Assembly (NCBI GenBank): GCA_900557645.1
Contig: USSZ01000025.1
Span: 1-13,875, forward strand
Reading direction: 5' to 3'
DNA length: 13,875 nucleotides
From: an uncultured Eubacteriales bacterium
GTDB lineage: Bacteria > Bacillota > Clostridia > Christensenellales > UBA1242
Below are positions 6,475 through 13,875 of the stretch, one piece after another. Each line of letters starts with the position of its first letter. The first letter of the stretch is position 1. The notes beneath the pieces were generated by a model. That model was given only the letters and a program-made list of their open reading frames with translations, had not been told where the DNA came from and ran no database searches. A program made the translations under genes and the position numbers.

Positions 6475-6505
6475 AAAATTGCCGATATCGGCAATTTTTT
6501 TGTTT
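6475..6505 (+). terminator. Rho-independent terminator of the gene at 5662
   Basis: A perfect 24-base palindrome (arms aaaattgccgat / atcggcaatttt, 6475-6498) runs into a T-rich tail. It directly follows the stop codon and separates this gene from ietAS. Confidence 0.9.
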
Positions 6506-6545
6506 TTGCAAAAATATTATTTTAATAAAAAAGTCCCTAAATATG

Positions 6546-6575
6546 TTGACTTGTCCCAATGCGTTGTGTTATAAT
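6546..6575 (+). promoter_or_regulatory. Promoter of the ietAS operon
   Basis: TTGACT (6546-6551), an 18-bp spacer and TATAAT (6570-6575), with a TG two bases closer than usual for an extended -10. The start codon at 6594 is close, so the leader is very short (about 12 nt) and includes the GAGGTG ribosome binding site (6584-6589). Confidence 0.8.
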
Positions 6576-6593
6576 CTCGTTGTGAGGTGTTAA

Positions 6594-7643
6594 ATGAAAA
6601 AAAGAAATGTGTTAAATTTAATCAAATATCATGTGGAGAATAATGACTCGGGATTTAGAACTGAAGCATATGAAATAGCTCGAGATTTTGACGAATCAGG
6701 AGATGTTCAATTATCTCAATATATTTTATCGTTATTATCAAACGCAAATACTTTCATACCGCAAATTAATCGCGAAAATATGTCGTTTTGTAAAAAAATA
6801 GATACAAGTAGTGCATCATTTGTATTACCTGAATCTATAAATGAAGATATTATAGGAATTATAAACGCAATAGGACATAAAGCTGGTGTTAATAAATTTA
6901 TGTTTCAAGGTAGTCCTGGAACGGGAAAAACAGAATCGGTTAAACATATTGCTAGAATTTTAGAGAGAGATTTATATATTGTTAATTTTGATTTTATAGT
7001 TGATAGTAAACTAGGACAAACTTCAAAGAATATAGCAGAGTTGTTCGATGAGATAAATAACCTTTCTCAACCAGAAAAAGTTGTAATTTTGTTTGATGAG
7101 ATTGATGCAATTGCTTTAGATAGAATAAATAACAATGATTTAAGAGAAATGGGAAGGGCTACTTCTTCAATTATTAGAGGTTTGGATGAATTGAATGATA
7201 ATGTAATATTATTTGCAACAACAAACTTATTCCAATCATTTGACAAGGCTTTAACACGTAGATTTGATTTAATTGTTAATTTCAATAGATATGAACAAAA
7301 AGATTTAATTGAAGCGGCATGTTCAATTTTGTCAAATTTAGCAAAAAAATTTAATCATATTGAGGTGAATGTTAATATATTAAAGAAAATTTTAAAAGCA
7401 AACGAAAACTTGCCTTATCCTGGTGAATTACTAAACATTATAAAAACATCTATTGCTTTTAGCAATCCAGATAACCCATACGATTATTTAAAAAGAATAT
7501 TTAAAGAATTTAATGATAAAAACAAATTAAATGATTTAAATGCTTTAAGAGAAATGGGTTTTACATTAAGAGAAATTGGTATTTTGACAGGTATATCAAA
7601 AAGTCAAGTTGCAAGAGAATTGAAGGAGGTGGAAGATGAATGA
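6594..7643 (+). CDS. ietA: IetA: AAA+ ATPase of the IetAS defence / stability system
   Basis: 349 residues. It has a complete AAA+ core: Walker A GSPGTGKT at residues 106-113 (Lys112), Walker B VVILFDEID with Asp168-Glu169, sensor 1 FATTN (Asn211), and arginine finger Arg222/Arg223 in LTRRFD. Residues 1-90 form a helical N-terminal domain; the last 35 residues (ALREMGFTLREIGILTGISKSQVARELKEV) look like a helix-turn-helix tail. It is immediately followed, with an 8-base overlap, by a subtilisin-like protease. This gene pair is the hallmark of ietAS, described as a toxin-antitoxin-like stability system on Agrobacterium Ti plasmids and later as an anti-phage system. The ATPase is thought to control or feed the protease; the exact trigger is not established. 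The ATG follows GAGGTG by four bases. Confidence 0.9.
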   Translation: MKKRNVLNLIKYHVENNDSGFRTEAYEIARDFDESGDVQLSQYILSLLSNANTFIPQINRENMSFCKKIDTSSASFVLPESINEDIIGIINAIGHKAGVNKFMFQGSPGTGKTESVKHIARILERDLYIVNFDFIVDSKLGQTSKNIAELFDEINNLSQPEKVVILFDEIDAIALDRINNNDLREMGRATSSIIRGLDELNDNVILFATTNLFQSFDKALTRRFDLIVNFNRYEQKDLIEAACSILSNLAKKFNHIEVNVNILKKILKANENLPYPGELLNIIKTSIAFSNPDNPYDYLKRIFKEFNDKNKLNDLNALREMGFTLREIGILTGISKSQVARELKEVEDE

Positions 7644-9864
7644 TTTATTACAATTAAAAGGTACTTTTCAACAAGTTAAAAACTCGGTTGGATTTGGTTA
7701 TCCTGAATTACCACCTCATAAAATGGTCGAGGCTAAACATTTAAGAGATTTAAAATTACAACTTATTAACATTTATAAATTTTGGGAAACAAATACTATA
7801 ATTGGTGGCGCTTTGGTTAGTGTTTATTATATAGATGTAATTGCAAAAACTCGCAGAATTAGCGCATGCTTTTCAAACAGGCGTAAGGATGAACCAAATA
7901 ATTCGATTGTGGGGGCTAAATATACAGATATAAAACCAGAAAAACATATTATAACTCATTTTATTTCATTGGAAACGCTACAAGATACAATACAATTATT
8001 GGAAGAATGTATTCAATTGCTCGAACAAAAATTTAATGGAGTAATAGATTATATTCAAATTAAAGAAATAAATGATAAAAAGATTAATATACCCAATGAA
8101 TTAAAGAAAAATTCATTATTTGTAAGGGTAATAATTGATGCATATTATGTTTTGAAATTTGATAATGAGAAAGCAGATGGGGCATTAGAAGAGCAGTCAA
8201 TCATAACTTTTTATAGGACTAAATATCCAATTCAAGAAATTTTAAAAACAGTTGGGATAGAAGTTCCTGATCACAATATAATGGAAGGTGATAATAATAC
8301 AGTTTTGTTGAATGCGAATCAAGTAAAAATTTTGCAAAAAACTACACCTATGCAATATTTAGTCTCAATGGCTAGTCCTGACATGGCCACCCTATCTAAA
8401 AAAGATTTTGATTTTAAGGACGAGAAATCTTTTGATATACCTGACCCGCTAGATGAGCCAGTTATAGGTGTAATAGACACATCTTTTGATAAAAATGTAT
8501 ATTTTTCAAAATGGGTCAAATCTGAGAGTTATTTAGCAAAAGATTTTATTCCATCAGATGAGGATTATTTTCATGGTACGGCAATTTGTTCAATAATTGT
8601 AGATGGTCCAGCACTAAATAAAAATCTTGATGATGGATGTGGAAGGTTCAAGGTTAAACACTTTGCAGTATCAGATAGTTCAAAATTTAGTTCCTTTAAC
8701 ATTCTTCAATCAATAGAGAATATTGTGGCTAAAAATAAGGATATAAAAGTTTGGAATTTGTCTTTGGGGGCTGATTTTCCAATAAATCCAAATTTTATTT
8801 CTCCCGAGGCAGATATATTAGATAGAATACAGTATGAAAATGATGTTATCTTTGTAATAGCAGGAACAAATAACTACAATGAGGATTCTAAGCATAAAAA
8901 GATAGGAGCCCCAGCAGATTCAATTAATGGCTTAGTAGTAAATTCTGTTAAGTTTGATAAAACAAGTGCTAGATATACGAGAGAAGGCCCTGTATTATCA
9001 TTTTTTAATAAACCAGATGTGAGTTATTTTGGTGGAGACAAAGATGGCAAAATAACTGTTATGACTAATAATGGTTTGGCACATGTTGAAGGTACATCAT
9101 TAGCTGCTCCTTGGATTACAAGAAAGATGGCATATCTTATTTACGTCCTGGGTTTAACTAGAGAAGTAGCGAAAGCTTTAATTATAGATTCAGCGATAGG
9201 GTGGAGCAATCATGGATATTCTCCAACCATAGGGCATGGTATTGTTCCTATTAGAATTGAAGAAATTATTACTTCTCAGAATAGTGAAATTAAATTTGTA
9301 TTGTCTAACACTTCAAAAATGTATAACACATTTAACTATCGATTACCAGTTCCTATAAATCAAGGGAAATATCCGTATGTTGCAAGAGCAACGATGTGTT
9401 ACTTTCCAAGTTGTTCAAGAAATCAAGGTGTTGATTATACGGATAGTGAATTAGATATTAGTTTTGGTAGAGTCAACAATAATAAAATAGTGACTATAAA
9501 TAATAATCATCAAACTGATGGAGAGGGACCTGTTTATGAAATTGATGCAAGACATCACTATAGGAAATGGGACAATACAAAGGTAATTAAAGAATTAATA
9601 AAAGACAACAATCGACCAAAAAAAGTTTATTCAACTAAACTTTGGGGGATTAGTATTAAATCCAAAGAACGACTTAGCACACAAAAGAAAGGAGAACTTA
9701 ATTTTGGTGTAGTAATTACATTGAAAGAAATAAATGGAGTAAACAGAATAAATGAATTTATTCATCAATGCTCTTTAAATGGATGGATAGTCAATAGAAT
9801 AAATATTGAAAATCAAGTTGAGATTTTTGCTAAAGCAGAAGAAAAAATTGTATTTGACGAGTAA
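7636..9864 (+). CDS. ietS: IetS: subtilisin-like (S8) serine protease of the IetAS system
   Basis: 742 residues. The S8 catalytic triad is intact: Asp281 in IGVIDTSFD, His313 in HGTAICS and Ser488 in GTSLAAPW; AGTNN (about residue 415) carries the likely oxyanion-hole asparagine. The first 270 residues have no signal peptide or standard propeptide and are probably the partner- or trigger-sensing region. About 230 residues after the protease core are family-specific. A cytoplasmic location follows from the lack of export signals. It starts inside the end of ietA at ATG 7636, with a strong AAGGAGG at 7623-7629, so the two are translationally coupled and made in fixed ratio. By analogy with characterised IetS it acts as the toxic or effector protease, released when the ATPase senses infection or loss of the element. 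This mechanism is inference. Confidence 0.92.
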   Translation: MNDLLQLKGTFQQVKNSVGFGYPELPPHKMVEAKHLRDLKLQLINIYKFWETNTIIGGALVSVYYIDVIAKTRRISACFSNRRKDEPNNSIVGAKYTDIKPEKHIITHFISLETLQDTIQLLEECIQLLEQKFNGVIDYIQIKEINDKKINIPNELKKNSLFVRVIIDAYYVLKFDNEKADGALEEQSIITFYRTKYPIQEILKTVGIEVPDHNIMEGDNNTVLLNANQVKILQKTTPMQYLVSMASPDMATLSKKDFDFKDEKSFDIPDPLDEPVIGVIDTSFDKNVYFSKWVKSESYLAKDFIPSDEDYFHGTAICSIIVDGPALNKNLDDGCGRFKVKHFAVSDSSKFSSFNILQSIENIVAKNKDIKVWNLSLGADFPINPNFISPEADILDRIQYENDVIFVIAGTNNYNEDSKHKKIGAPADSINGLVVNSVKFDKTSARYTREGPVLSFFNKPDVSYFGGDKDGKITVMTNNGLAHVEGTSLAAPWITRKMAYLIYVLGLTREVAKALIIDSAIGWSNHGYSPTIGHGIVPIRIEEIITSQNSEIKFVLSNTSKMYNTFNYRLPVPINQGKYPYVARATMCYFPSCSRNQGVDYTDSELDISFGRVNNNKIVTINNNHQTDGEGPVYEIDARHHYRKWDNTKVIKELIKDNNRPKKVYSTKLWGISIKSKERLSTQKKGELNFGVVITLKEINGVNRINEFIHQCSLNGWIVNRINIENQVEIFAKAEEKIVFDE

Positions 9865-9873
9865 GAACTAAAA

Positions 9874-9901
9874 AAAGAACAAGTTCGCACCTTGTTCTTT
9901 A
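9874..9901 (+). terminator. Terminator-like hairpin after ietS
   Basis: A perfect 10-bp stem aaagaacaag/cttgttcttt (9874-9883, 9891-9900) with a 7-base loop, ten bases after the ietS stop. The T-tract is short (inside the 3' arm), so termination may be partial. Confidence 0.7.
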
Positions 9902-10015
9902 ATCGGAATGAGGCTCCGATAACCGTTTAAAAATATTGCTAATTTTTAACACAAATATATTATAGCATATTTTTAACCGGTAAGCAAGTCCTCTGACAGA
10001 ATATTTTTAAGAGGA
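9902..10015 (+). promoter_or_regulatory. Hairpin-rich intergenic leader before the small membrane protein
   Basis: Three more inverted repeats follow the ietS terminator with almost no gaps: atcgga/tccgat (9902-9907, 9915-9920); a long imperfect one from accg-tttaaaaatattgct (9922-9940) to agcatatttttaaccggt (9964-9981); and tcctct/agagga (9989-9994, 10010-10015), whose 3' arm overlaps the start of the AGGAGGTG ribosome binding site of the next gene. A possible promoter (TTGCTA 9936-9941, 16 bp, TATTAT 9958-9963) lies inside the long repeat. Occlusion of the ribosome binding site suggests translational control. Confidence 0.45.
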
Positions 10016-10024
10016 GGTGATAAT

Positions 10025-10240
10025 GTGGGAACATTATATACTTTAATTACCGGTTTTTCTATTACAAATAATCAGTTTATGGATGTTATATTATTCCTAA
10101 TTTTTGATAGTATTGCATTCACAGTAGCCTGGAAAATTGGCGGCTTAGGAAAATCGTATTCTAGTCGAAGCTTATTACATTGGATAAGTCGTATAGGAAT
10201 ATATGTTGTTTTAGTAATATTAATACAAAAATTTTTTTAA
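10025..10240 (+). CDS. Small two-helix membrane protein
   Basis: 71 residues from a GTG start, six bases after AGGAGGTG (10012-10019), a very strong site. An ATG at 10022 is in another frame and stops after seven codons. There are two hydrophobic helices, about residues 17-37 (FMDVILFLIFDSIAFTVAW) and 53-69 (ISRIGIYVVLVILIQ), separated by a short basic loop (GLGKSYSSRS). I do not recognise a family. Small holin-like proteins and two-helix membrane effectors of defence systems have this architecture. It leads a probable operon with the HNH and DUF6119-type genes (gaps of 13 and 31 bp), so a role in the same system is possible. Confidence 0.65.
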   Translation: MGTLYTLITGFSITNNQFMDVILFLIFDSIAFTVAWKIGGLGKSYSSRSLLHWISRIGIYVVLVILIQKFF

Positions 10241-10253
10241 GGAGAAATACAAA

Positions 10254-10505
10254 ATGAGAATTTATAGAAAACACAAAAAATATATAACAAAAGAGGGTTA
10301 TATTCAACATTATAATCCTAAAAGTCCAGATGCTAGAGCAAATGGATATGCTCCATTACATCGGGATATAGCACGTAAAAAAATAAAAAGGAATATTGGT
10401 TTAAATGAAGTTGTTCATCATAAAGATGGAAATAAATTAAACAATCGAAAATCAAACTTAGTTGTATTGACTAGATCGCAACATTATAAATTACATCATA
10501 AGTAA
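10254..10505 (+). CDS. HNH endonuclease-like protein
   Basis: 83 residues, with an ATG preceded by AAGGAG. Residues 52-82 carry the HNH core: VVHHKDGNKLNNRKSNLVVL, with His55-His56, Asp58, Asn60 and Asn68, then H77 and the closing HH near 81-82. The first half (EGYIQHYNPKSPDARANGYAPLHRDIARK) is the standard lead-in of phage and homing-type HNH proteins. HNH enzymes cut or nick DNA with one metal ion. At this size it could be a free-standing phage-type homing nuclease or part of the surrounding defence operon. No intron or intein boundary is visible nearby. Confidence 0.9.
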   Translation: MRIYRKHKKYITKEGYIQHYNPKSPDARANGYAPLHRDIARKKIKRNIGLNEVVHHKDGNKLNNRKSNLVVLTRSQHYKLHHK

Positions 10506-10536
10506 CAAAGGCAAACATTATAAAAGGAGTTGTAGT

Positions 10537-10887
10537 ATGGCAAAAATTAATTTATCAATATATTTAATCAAAGAAGAGATTACTGATTTCAGTGATATTG
10601 TAGAAAATTGTGAAGAGCTTCAGATTGTAGACGAAAATAATATAATTTATTATAATAGGTCACTTGTTCAGGAACCAGATTGGTTATATAAATTTTTTAG
10701 TATTCATCGAGATGAATTAAGAACTGCAAATTCAAAGGTTTTGTATTTAAAACGAATACAAGTTAACGAGGAGGTTACTAGAATTTTTGGATTGACATTC
10801 GGTTATGGCAGAACTTTGTTTAAGGATAATGTAATCGAGGAACAATTTGGTTTAAAAATTGTTTTGAATACTATACAAAAAAAATAA
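10537..10887 (+). CDS. N-terminal part of a DUF6119/TIGR04141-type protein, cut by a frameshift
   Basis: 116 residues from the ATG, which follows AAGGAG. The end of this piece (SKVLYLKRI...TRIFGLTFGYGRTLFKDNVIEEQFGLKIVLNTI) matches what I know of the central region of DUF6119 (TIGR04141, 'sporadically distributed') proteins, which continue directly into the DFGxDxxxDLLRxVTG segment found in the next ORF. The reading frame ends at TAA 10885-10887, right after a run of eight A's (10877-10884). Removing one A would fuse it to the following frame without any other change. It should be read together with the next entry as one gene of about 523 codons. Confidence 0.8.
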   Translation: MAKINLSIYLIKEEITDFSDIVENCEELQIVDENNIIYYNRSLVQEPDWLYKFFSIHRDELRTANSKVLYLKRIQVNEEVTRIFGLTFGYGRTLFKDNVIEEQFGLKIVLNTIQKK

Positions 10888-10888
10888 A

Positions 10889-12109
10889 ATTAGAAAAATT
10901 ACTAAAGTTGATATAGGGAAAAATTACAAACAAAGTCAGGAACAAATGCCAAAGGAAAGCGATATTGGGGAATTTGGCTTTGATATTGACAGGGATTTAA
11001 TCCGTTTTGTTACTGGAAAAAGTGAGGATGAATTTTTTGGAAAGACTATTATTACTGGTGGAGATATTTTCAATTTAACTATTGATAGAGACATATCCAA
11101 TATTGATGAATTGCTAATATATTGTTATAATAAATATAAATTGACTACATATCAAGAAAATTTTGAATGGTTAGATAATATGAAACTAGTTAGAGATAAA
11201 GAATTAATTGATAGACTAAATGATGAAGTTGTGAGTCGATTTAATAATAGAGATTTCACACAAGTTTGGATGGCAATTCCAGATTTGATTGAATGGCGTA
11301 ATTTTAGGTGTATTTATATTCAGGGTCAAGATGATAGACACGTAGAATATAATGACATTGATAATGATGTTTTTGTTGATAGTTTTAAAAATTCTACTAT
11401 TGAAAATTTTGAGCAATTAAAGCAAAAAAACATTTATGCCAGATCAAATGCTAGTGAAAGAACTAATTTATATAATTGGAAAGCATATAAATGTATAGTA
11501 GGTAGCATCGAAGTGGAAAATGATATTTATGCTATCAATGGAGGAAATTGGTATAAAATAAACAAAGATTTTGCTCAAGATATCAACGATACTTATAACG
11601 CTTTAAAATTATCAGAAATCTCATTTATTGATTGTCCAGATAATAAAAATGAGGATGAATATAACTCAATGTTGGCACATTCACTTAGAGAAGCTAGGTT
11701 GATTCATACAATAAACATTCCTTTTGGAAGTGGAAAAGGTAATTCAATTGAACCATGTGATGTTATTTACAATAAGAGATTAATGCATATAAAAAATAAT
11801 GGTGGATCTTCGTATTTAAGCCATCTTTTTAATCAAGCCACGGTATCTTGCCATGCATTAAAGGATATATCTTTTAGAACAAGATTAAATGAAAAATTAC
11901 ATGATAAAGGTATGGATGAAATAATTGATAATAATTTTATCGCTGATAATTACACAGTCGTATTAGGAATAATCAATCGATATCATGATGAAAGACCTAA
12001 AATTCCATTCTTTAGTAAAGTCTCAATAAAATATGCCGCCCAAGCTGTTACTAATATGGGATATAAATTTGAGATTAAAAATATAAATAAATTAAAAGCA
12101 AATATTTGA
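10889..12109 (+). CDS. C-terminal part of the DUF6119/TIGR04141-type protein
   Basis: The frame is open from before 10889 (KIRKITKVDIGKNYKQSQEQ) through the ATG at 10946 (387 residues from there) to TGA at 12107-12109. The ATG has no good ribosome binding site, and the residues before it look family-like, so it is the continuation of the preceding ORF after the A8 tract and not a separate gene. EFGFDIDRDLIRFVTG is typical of the family. Near the C-terminus, IEPCDVIYNKRLMHIKNNGGSSYLSHLF (Glu269, Asp272, His281, Lys283 counted from ATG 10946) has an E...D...hxK arrangement that recalls PD-(D/E)XK nucleases. This is inference; the family's activity is not established. It lies in a defence-type neighbourhood, between an HNH gene and hsdM. 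Confidence 0.78.
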   Translation: MRKITKVDIGKNYKQSQEQMPKESDIGEFGFDIDRDLIRFVTGKSEDEFFGKTIITGGDIFNLTIDRDISNIDELLIYCYNKYKLTTYQENFEWLDNMKLVRDKELIDRLNDEVVSRFNNRDFTQVWMAIPDLIEWRNFRCIYIQGQDDRHVEYNDIDNDVFVDSFKNSTIENFEQLKQKNIYARSNASERTNLYNWKAYKCIVGSIEVENDIYAINGGNWYKINKDFAQDINDTYNALKLSEISFIDCPDNKNEDEYNSMLAHSLREARLIHTINIPFGSGKGNSIEPCDVIYNKRLMHIKNNGGSSYLSHLFNQATVSCHALKDISFRTRLNEKLHDKGMDEIIDNNFIADNYTVVLGIINRYHDERPKIPFFSKVSIKYAAQAVTNMGYKFEIKNINKLKANI

Positions 12110-12222
12110 TTTTATCTATCTATAGTTATTTAACATATCTTTAAATCAAAATTAAAGAATTTATATCATTATTAAAAAAATATTTTATTAAGGTAATAAT
12201 TTTTAAAATAAATATAAGTGTC

Positions 12223-12254
12223 AAAACAGCAAAATTAAATTTCTGCTGTTTTTT
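12223..12254 (+). terminator. Rho-independent terminator after the DUF6119-type gene
   Basis: Nine-base-pair stem aaaacagca (12223-12231) / tgctgtttt (12244-12252) with a 12-base AT-rich loop, ending in a run of six T's. The rest of the 12110-12288 gap is AT-rich with no gene seen. Confidence 0.8.
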
Positions 12255-12285
12255 GTTTGATAATTAATACAAAAAATAAAATTTG

Positions 12286-12294
12286 TGCTATAAT
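12286..12294 (+). promoter_or_regulatory. Extended -10 promoter of hsdM
   Basis: TGC followed by TATAAT (12289-12294) is an extended -10 element. No good -35 is found 16-18 bp upstream, which is common for extended -10 promoters. The hsdM start is about 46 bp downstream, after AAGGAG. Confidence 0.6.
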
Positions 12295-12340
12295 AGCAAT
12301 GACACATAGTTTAAATTATATAGAACTATAAGGAGTAAAA

Positions 12341-13855
12341 ATGGCTAAAATTGATGAAAAAGTGCTATGGGGTGCTGCCGTTAAATTAAGAGATAAGTGC
12401 GACCCAGCAGATTACAAAAATGTTGTATTAGGTTTAATTTTCTTAAAATATGTTAGTGATAAATATTTGGCTAAATTTAATGAATTAAAAGCATTCGGAG
12501 ATGGTTGTGAACACGATGAGGATTACTACATCGCAGATCATGTATTTATCGTTCCAGAGAAAGCACTTTGGCCTTACATTGCATCATATTCTAAAGATGA
12601 AAGTTTAGGTCAAAAAATTGACGAAGCGTTTGAAGAACTTGAGAAGAAAAACTATGAGCTTAAAGGAATTCTTCCTAAAACTTACTCTAAAAGCGAACTA
12701 GATAAAGTTGCATTGGGCGAACTTGTAGATTTCTTTACCACACAATTAAAAATGGAAGATGCAGATGGCGATTTCTTCGGTCAAATATATGAATACTATA
12801 TTGGCGCTTTTGCAACATATATCCCCCAAAAAGGTGGAGAGTTCTTTACCCCACAATCTATTGTAGAAATGATGGTTGAAATTTTGCAACCATATAAAGG
12901 TAGAGTTTTTGATCCTTGTTGTGGTTCTGGTGGAATGTTTGTACAATGTTCAAAATTTGTAAAAGAACATCGTGGAAAGGTTGATGATATTTCAATTTAT
13001 GGCCAAGAAAGCAACCCAGGAACATGGAAAATGGCAAAAATGAACCTTGCAATCCGTGGACTTTCTGGCGATTTAGGAGATAGAAATGGAGATTCTTTCA
13101 CCGATGATTTACATAAATCACTTCGAGCAGATTTTATTCTTGCCAACCCACCATATAACATTAAAGATTATTGGAAACCATCTCTTGAAGGTGACCCAAG
13201 ATGGGTGTTTGGAAAACCTGATACAAAAAACGCAAACTATGCTTGGTTAGAAATTATGTATGCTAAACTTGCTCCAAAAGGAAAAGCTGCTATACTTATG
13301 CCAAATGGTGCAACAACAAGCAATACTGAAGATGATAGAAAAGTTAGAAAGGCTATGCTTGAAGCTGGTAAAGTTGATGCCATTATTGATTTGCCAGACA
13401 AAATGTTCTCTAACACAGGAATTAGCGTTCAATGTTGGATTTTGAATAAAGCAAAAGTTGACACAGATGTTTTATTTATAAATGCAACTAAACTTGGAAA
13501 AATGAAAACTCGTAAATTGAGAGTTTTTGCTGGTGCAAGTGATGATGACTCATTCGATGAAACTCAACAAAACGAAATTGATTTAATAGCAGAAACATAT
13601 CATAAATACAAAAACGATGAAGGATATGAAAATAAACTTGGCTTCTGCAATAAAGCAAGTCTTGAAGAAATAAAAGAAAAAGATTATTCATTAAATCCTG
13701 GAAGATATGTTGGTGTTGATAATTCCAACCAATTATCTGAAGAAGAACTTAATGAACAATTAAAACAAACTGCTACTGAACTCTTTACCCTTATGGACGA
13801 AAGCAAAGAGTTAGAAGAAAAAGTAAGAGAAATACTAAAGAACGAGATTAAATAG
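12341..13855 (+). CDS. hsdM: Type I restriction-modification system methylase subunit HsdM
   Basis: 504 residues, a usual length for HsdM, with the ATG after AAGGAG. The N-terminal helical domain (about 1-150: EKVLWGAAVKLRD...VVLGLIFLKYVSDKY) is the HsdM_N domain. The methylase core follows: FTPQSIVEMM leads into the S-adenosylmethionine site DPCCGSGGMF (from Asp191), and the catalytic adenine-methyltransferase motif IV is NPPY at 269-272 (Asn269). It methylates adenine in the system's target, using an HsdS specificity subunit; with HsdR the complex cuts unmethylated DNA. No hsdS or hsdR lies in the window: only 20 bases remain after the stop, without an evident new start. The coding sequence is somewhat richer in G+C and more codon-optimised than the genes before it, which suggests a separate origin. 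Confidence 0.96.
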   Translation: MAKIDEKVLWGAAVKLRDKCDPADYKNVVLGLIFLKYVSDKYLAKFNELKAFGDGCEHDEDYYIADHVFIVPEKALWPYIASYSKDESLGQKIDEAFEELEKKNYELKGILPKTYSKSELDKVALGELVDFFTTQLKMEDADGDFFGQIYEYYIGAFATYIPQKGGEFFTPQSIVEMMVEILQPYKGRVFDPCCGSGGMFVQCSKFVKEHRGKVDDISIYGQESNPGTWKMAKMNLAIRGLSGDLGDRNGDSFTDDLHKSLRADFILANPPYNIKDYWKPSLEGDPRWVFGKPDTKNANYAWLEIMYAKLAPKGKAAILMPNGATTSNTEDDRKVRKAMLEAGKVDAIIDLPDKMFSNTGISVQCWILNKAKVDTDVLFINATKLGKMKTRKLRVFAGASDDDSFDETQQNEIDLIAETYHKYKNDEGYENKLGFCNKASLEEIKEKDYSLNPGRYVGVDNSNQLSEEELNEQLKQTATELFTLMDESKELEEKVREILKNEIK

Positions 13856-13875
13856 TGTCAACTATGTGTTGCTGT

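Noticed and set aside
1826..7858. A shared 15-base string aaaaactcgcagaat near 1826 and near 7844 as possible attachment-site repeats
   Set aside because: The second copy lies inside the conserved coding sequence of ietS and the flanks do not match; a match of this length is expected by chance in AT-rich DNA.
10022..10045. ATG at 10022 as the start of the small membrane protein
   Set aside because: That frame stops after seven codons; the GTG at 10025 opens the 71-codon frame.
13856..13875. Start of hsdS after hsdM
   Set aside because: Only 20 bases remain, with no ribosome binding site or convincing start, so no gene can be called.

Overview
The window is about 70% A+T. TGA is used as a stop (for example at the end of the AAA ATPase gene at 7643), tryptophan is TGG, ribosome binding sites are AAGGAG-like and promoters are TTGACT/TATAAT. 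This fits a low-GC Bacillota-type bacterium using the standard code, perhaps an uncultured gut lineage; the species cannot be read from the sequence. The content is accessory: a mobile-element integration and regulation module followed by a run of defence-type cargo genes, most with their own promoter or terminator.

Layout. (1) 1-532: the 3' end of a RecD/UvrD-like helicase with an apparent one-base frameshift near its visible start, followed by a strong terminator. (2) 660-1165: a tandem array of hairpins repeating about every 66 bp. Six are intact and two decayed; each has a different stem but the same AATGG loop. It lies upstream of a 160-residue protein that may bind DNA. (3) 1709-2119: a tiny ORF, a structured non-coding stretch and a 64-residue basic protein. 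(4) 2120-3410: a phage-like divergent switch. An XRE repressor and a membrane SH3-domain protein run leftward, a Cro-like protein and a large serine recombinase (3424-5433) run rightward, and three related operators lie between them. (5) 5480-6500: a free-standing gene of unknown function with a strong promoter, a structured 5' leader of about 150 nt and its own terminator. (6) 6546-9900: an ietA-ietS pair (AAA ATPase plus subtilisin-like protease), a known anti-phage / plasmid-stability system. (7) 9902-12252: a hairpin-rich intergenic region, a small two-helix membrane protein, an HNH endonuclease and a DUF6119/TIGR04141-type gene split in two by a frameshift in an A8 tract. (8) 12289-13855: hsdM, the methylase subunit of a type I restriction-modification system, whose partner genes would lie beyond the window.

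How the genes work together (inference): the repressor and Cro-like protein would control the recombinase, which moves the element; the cargo would protect the host or the element against phages and competing DNA. The least explained and most unusual signal is the array of covarying hairpins at 680-1157. The split DUF6119 gene, the uncharacterised 5662-6468 gene with its structured leader, and the hairpin-rich stretch before the small membrane protein are also worth a second look.
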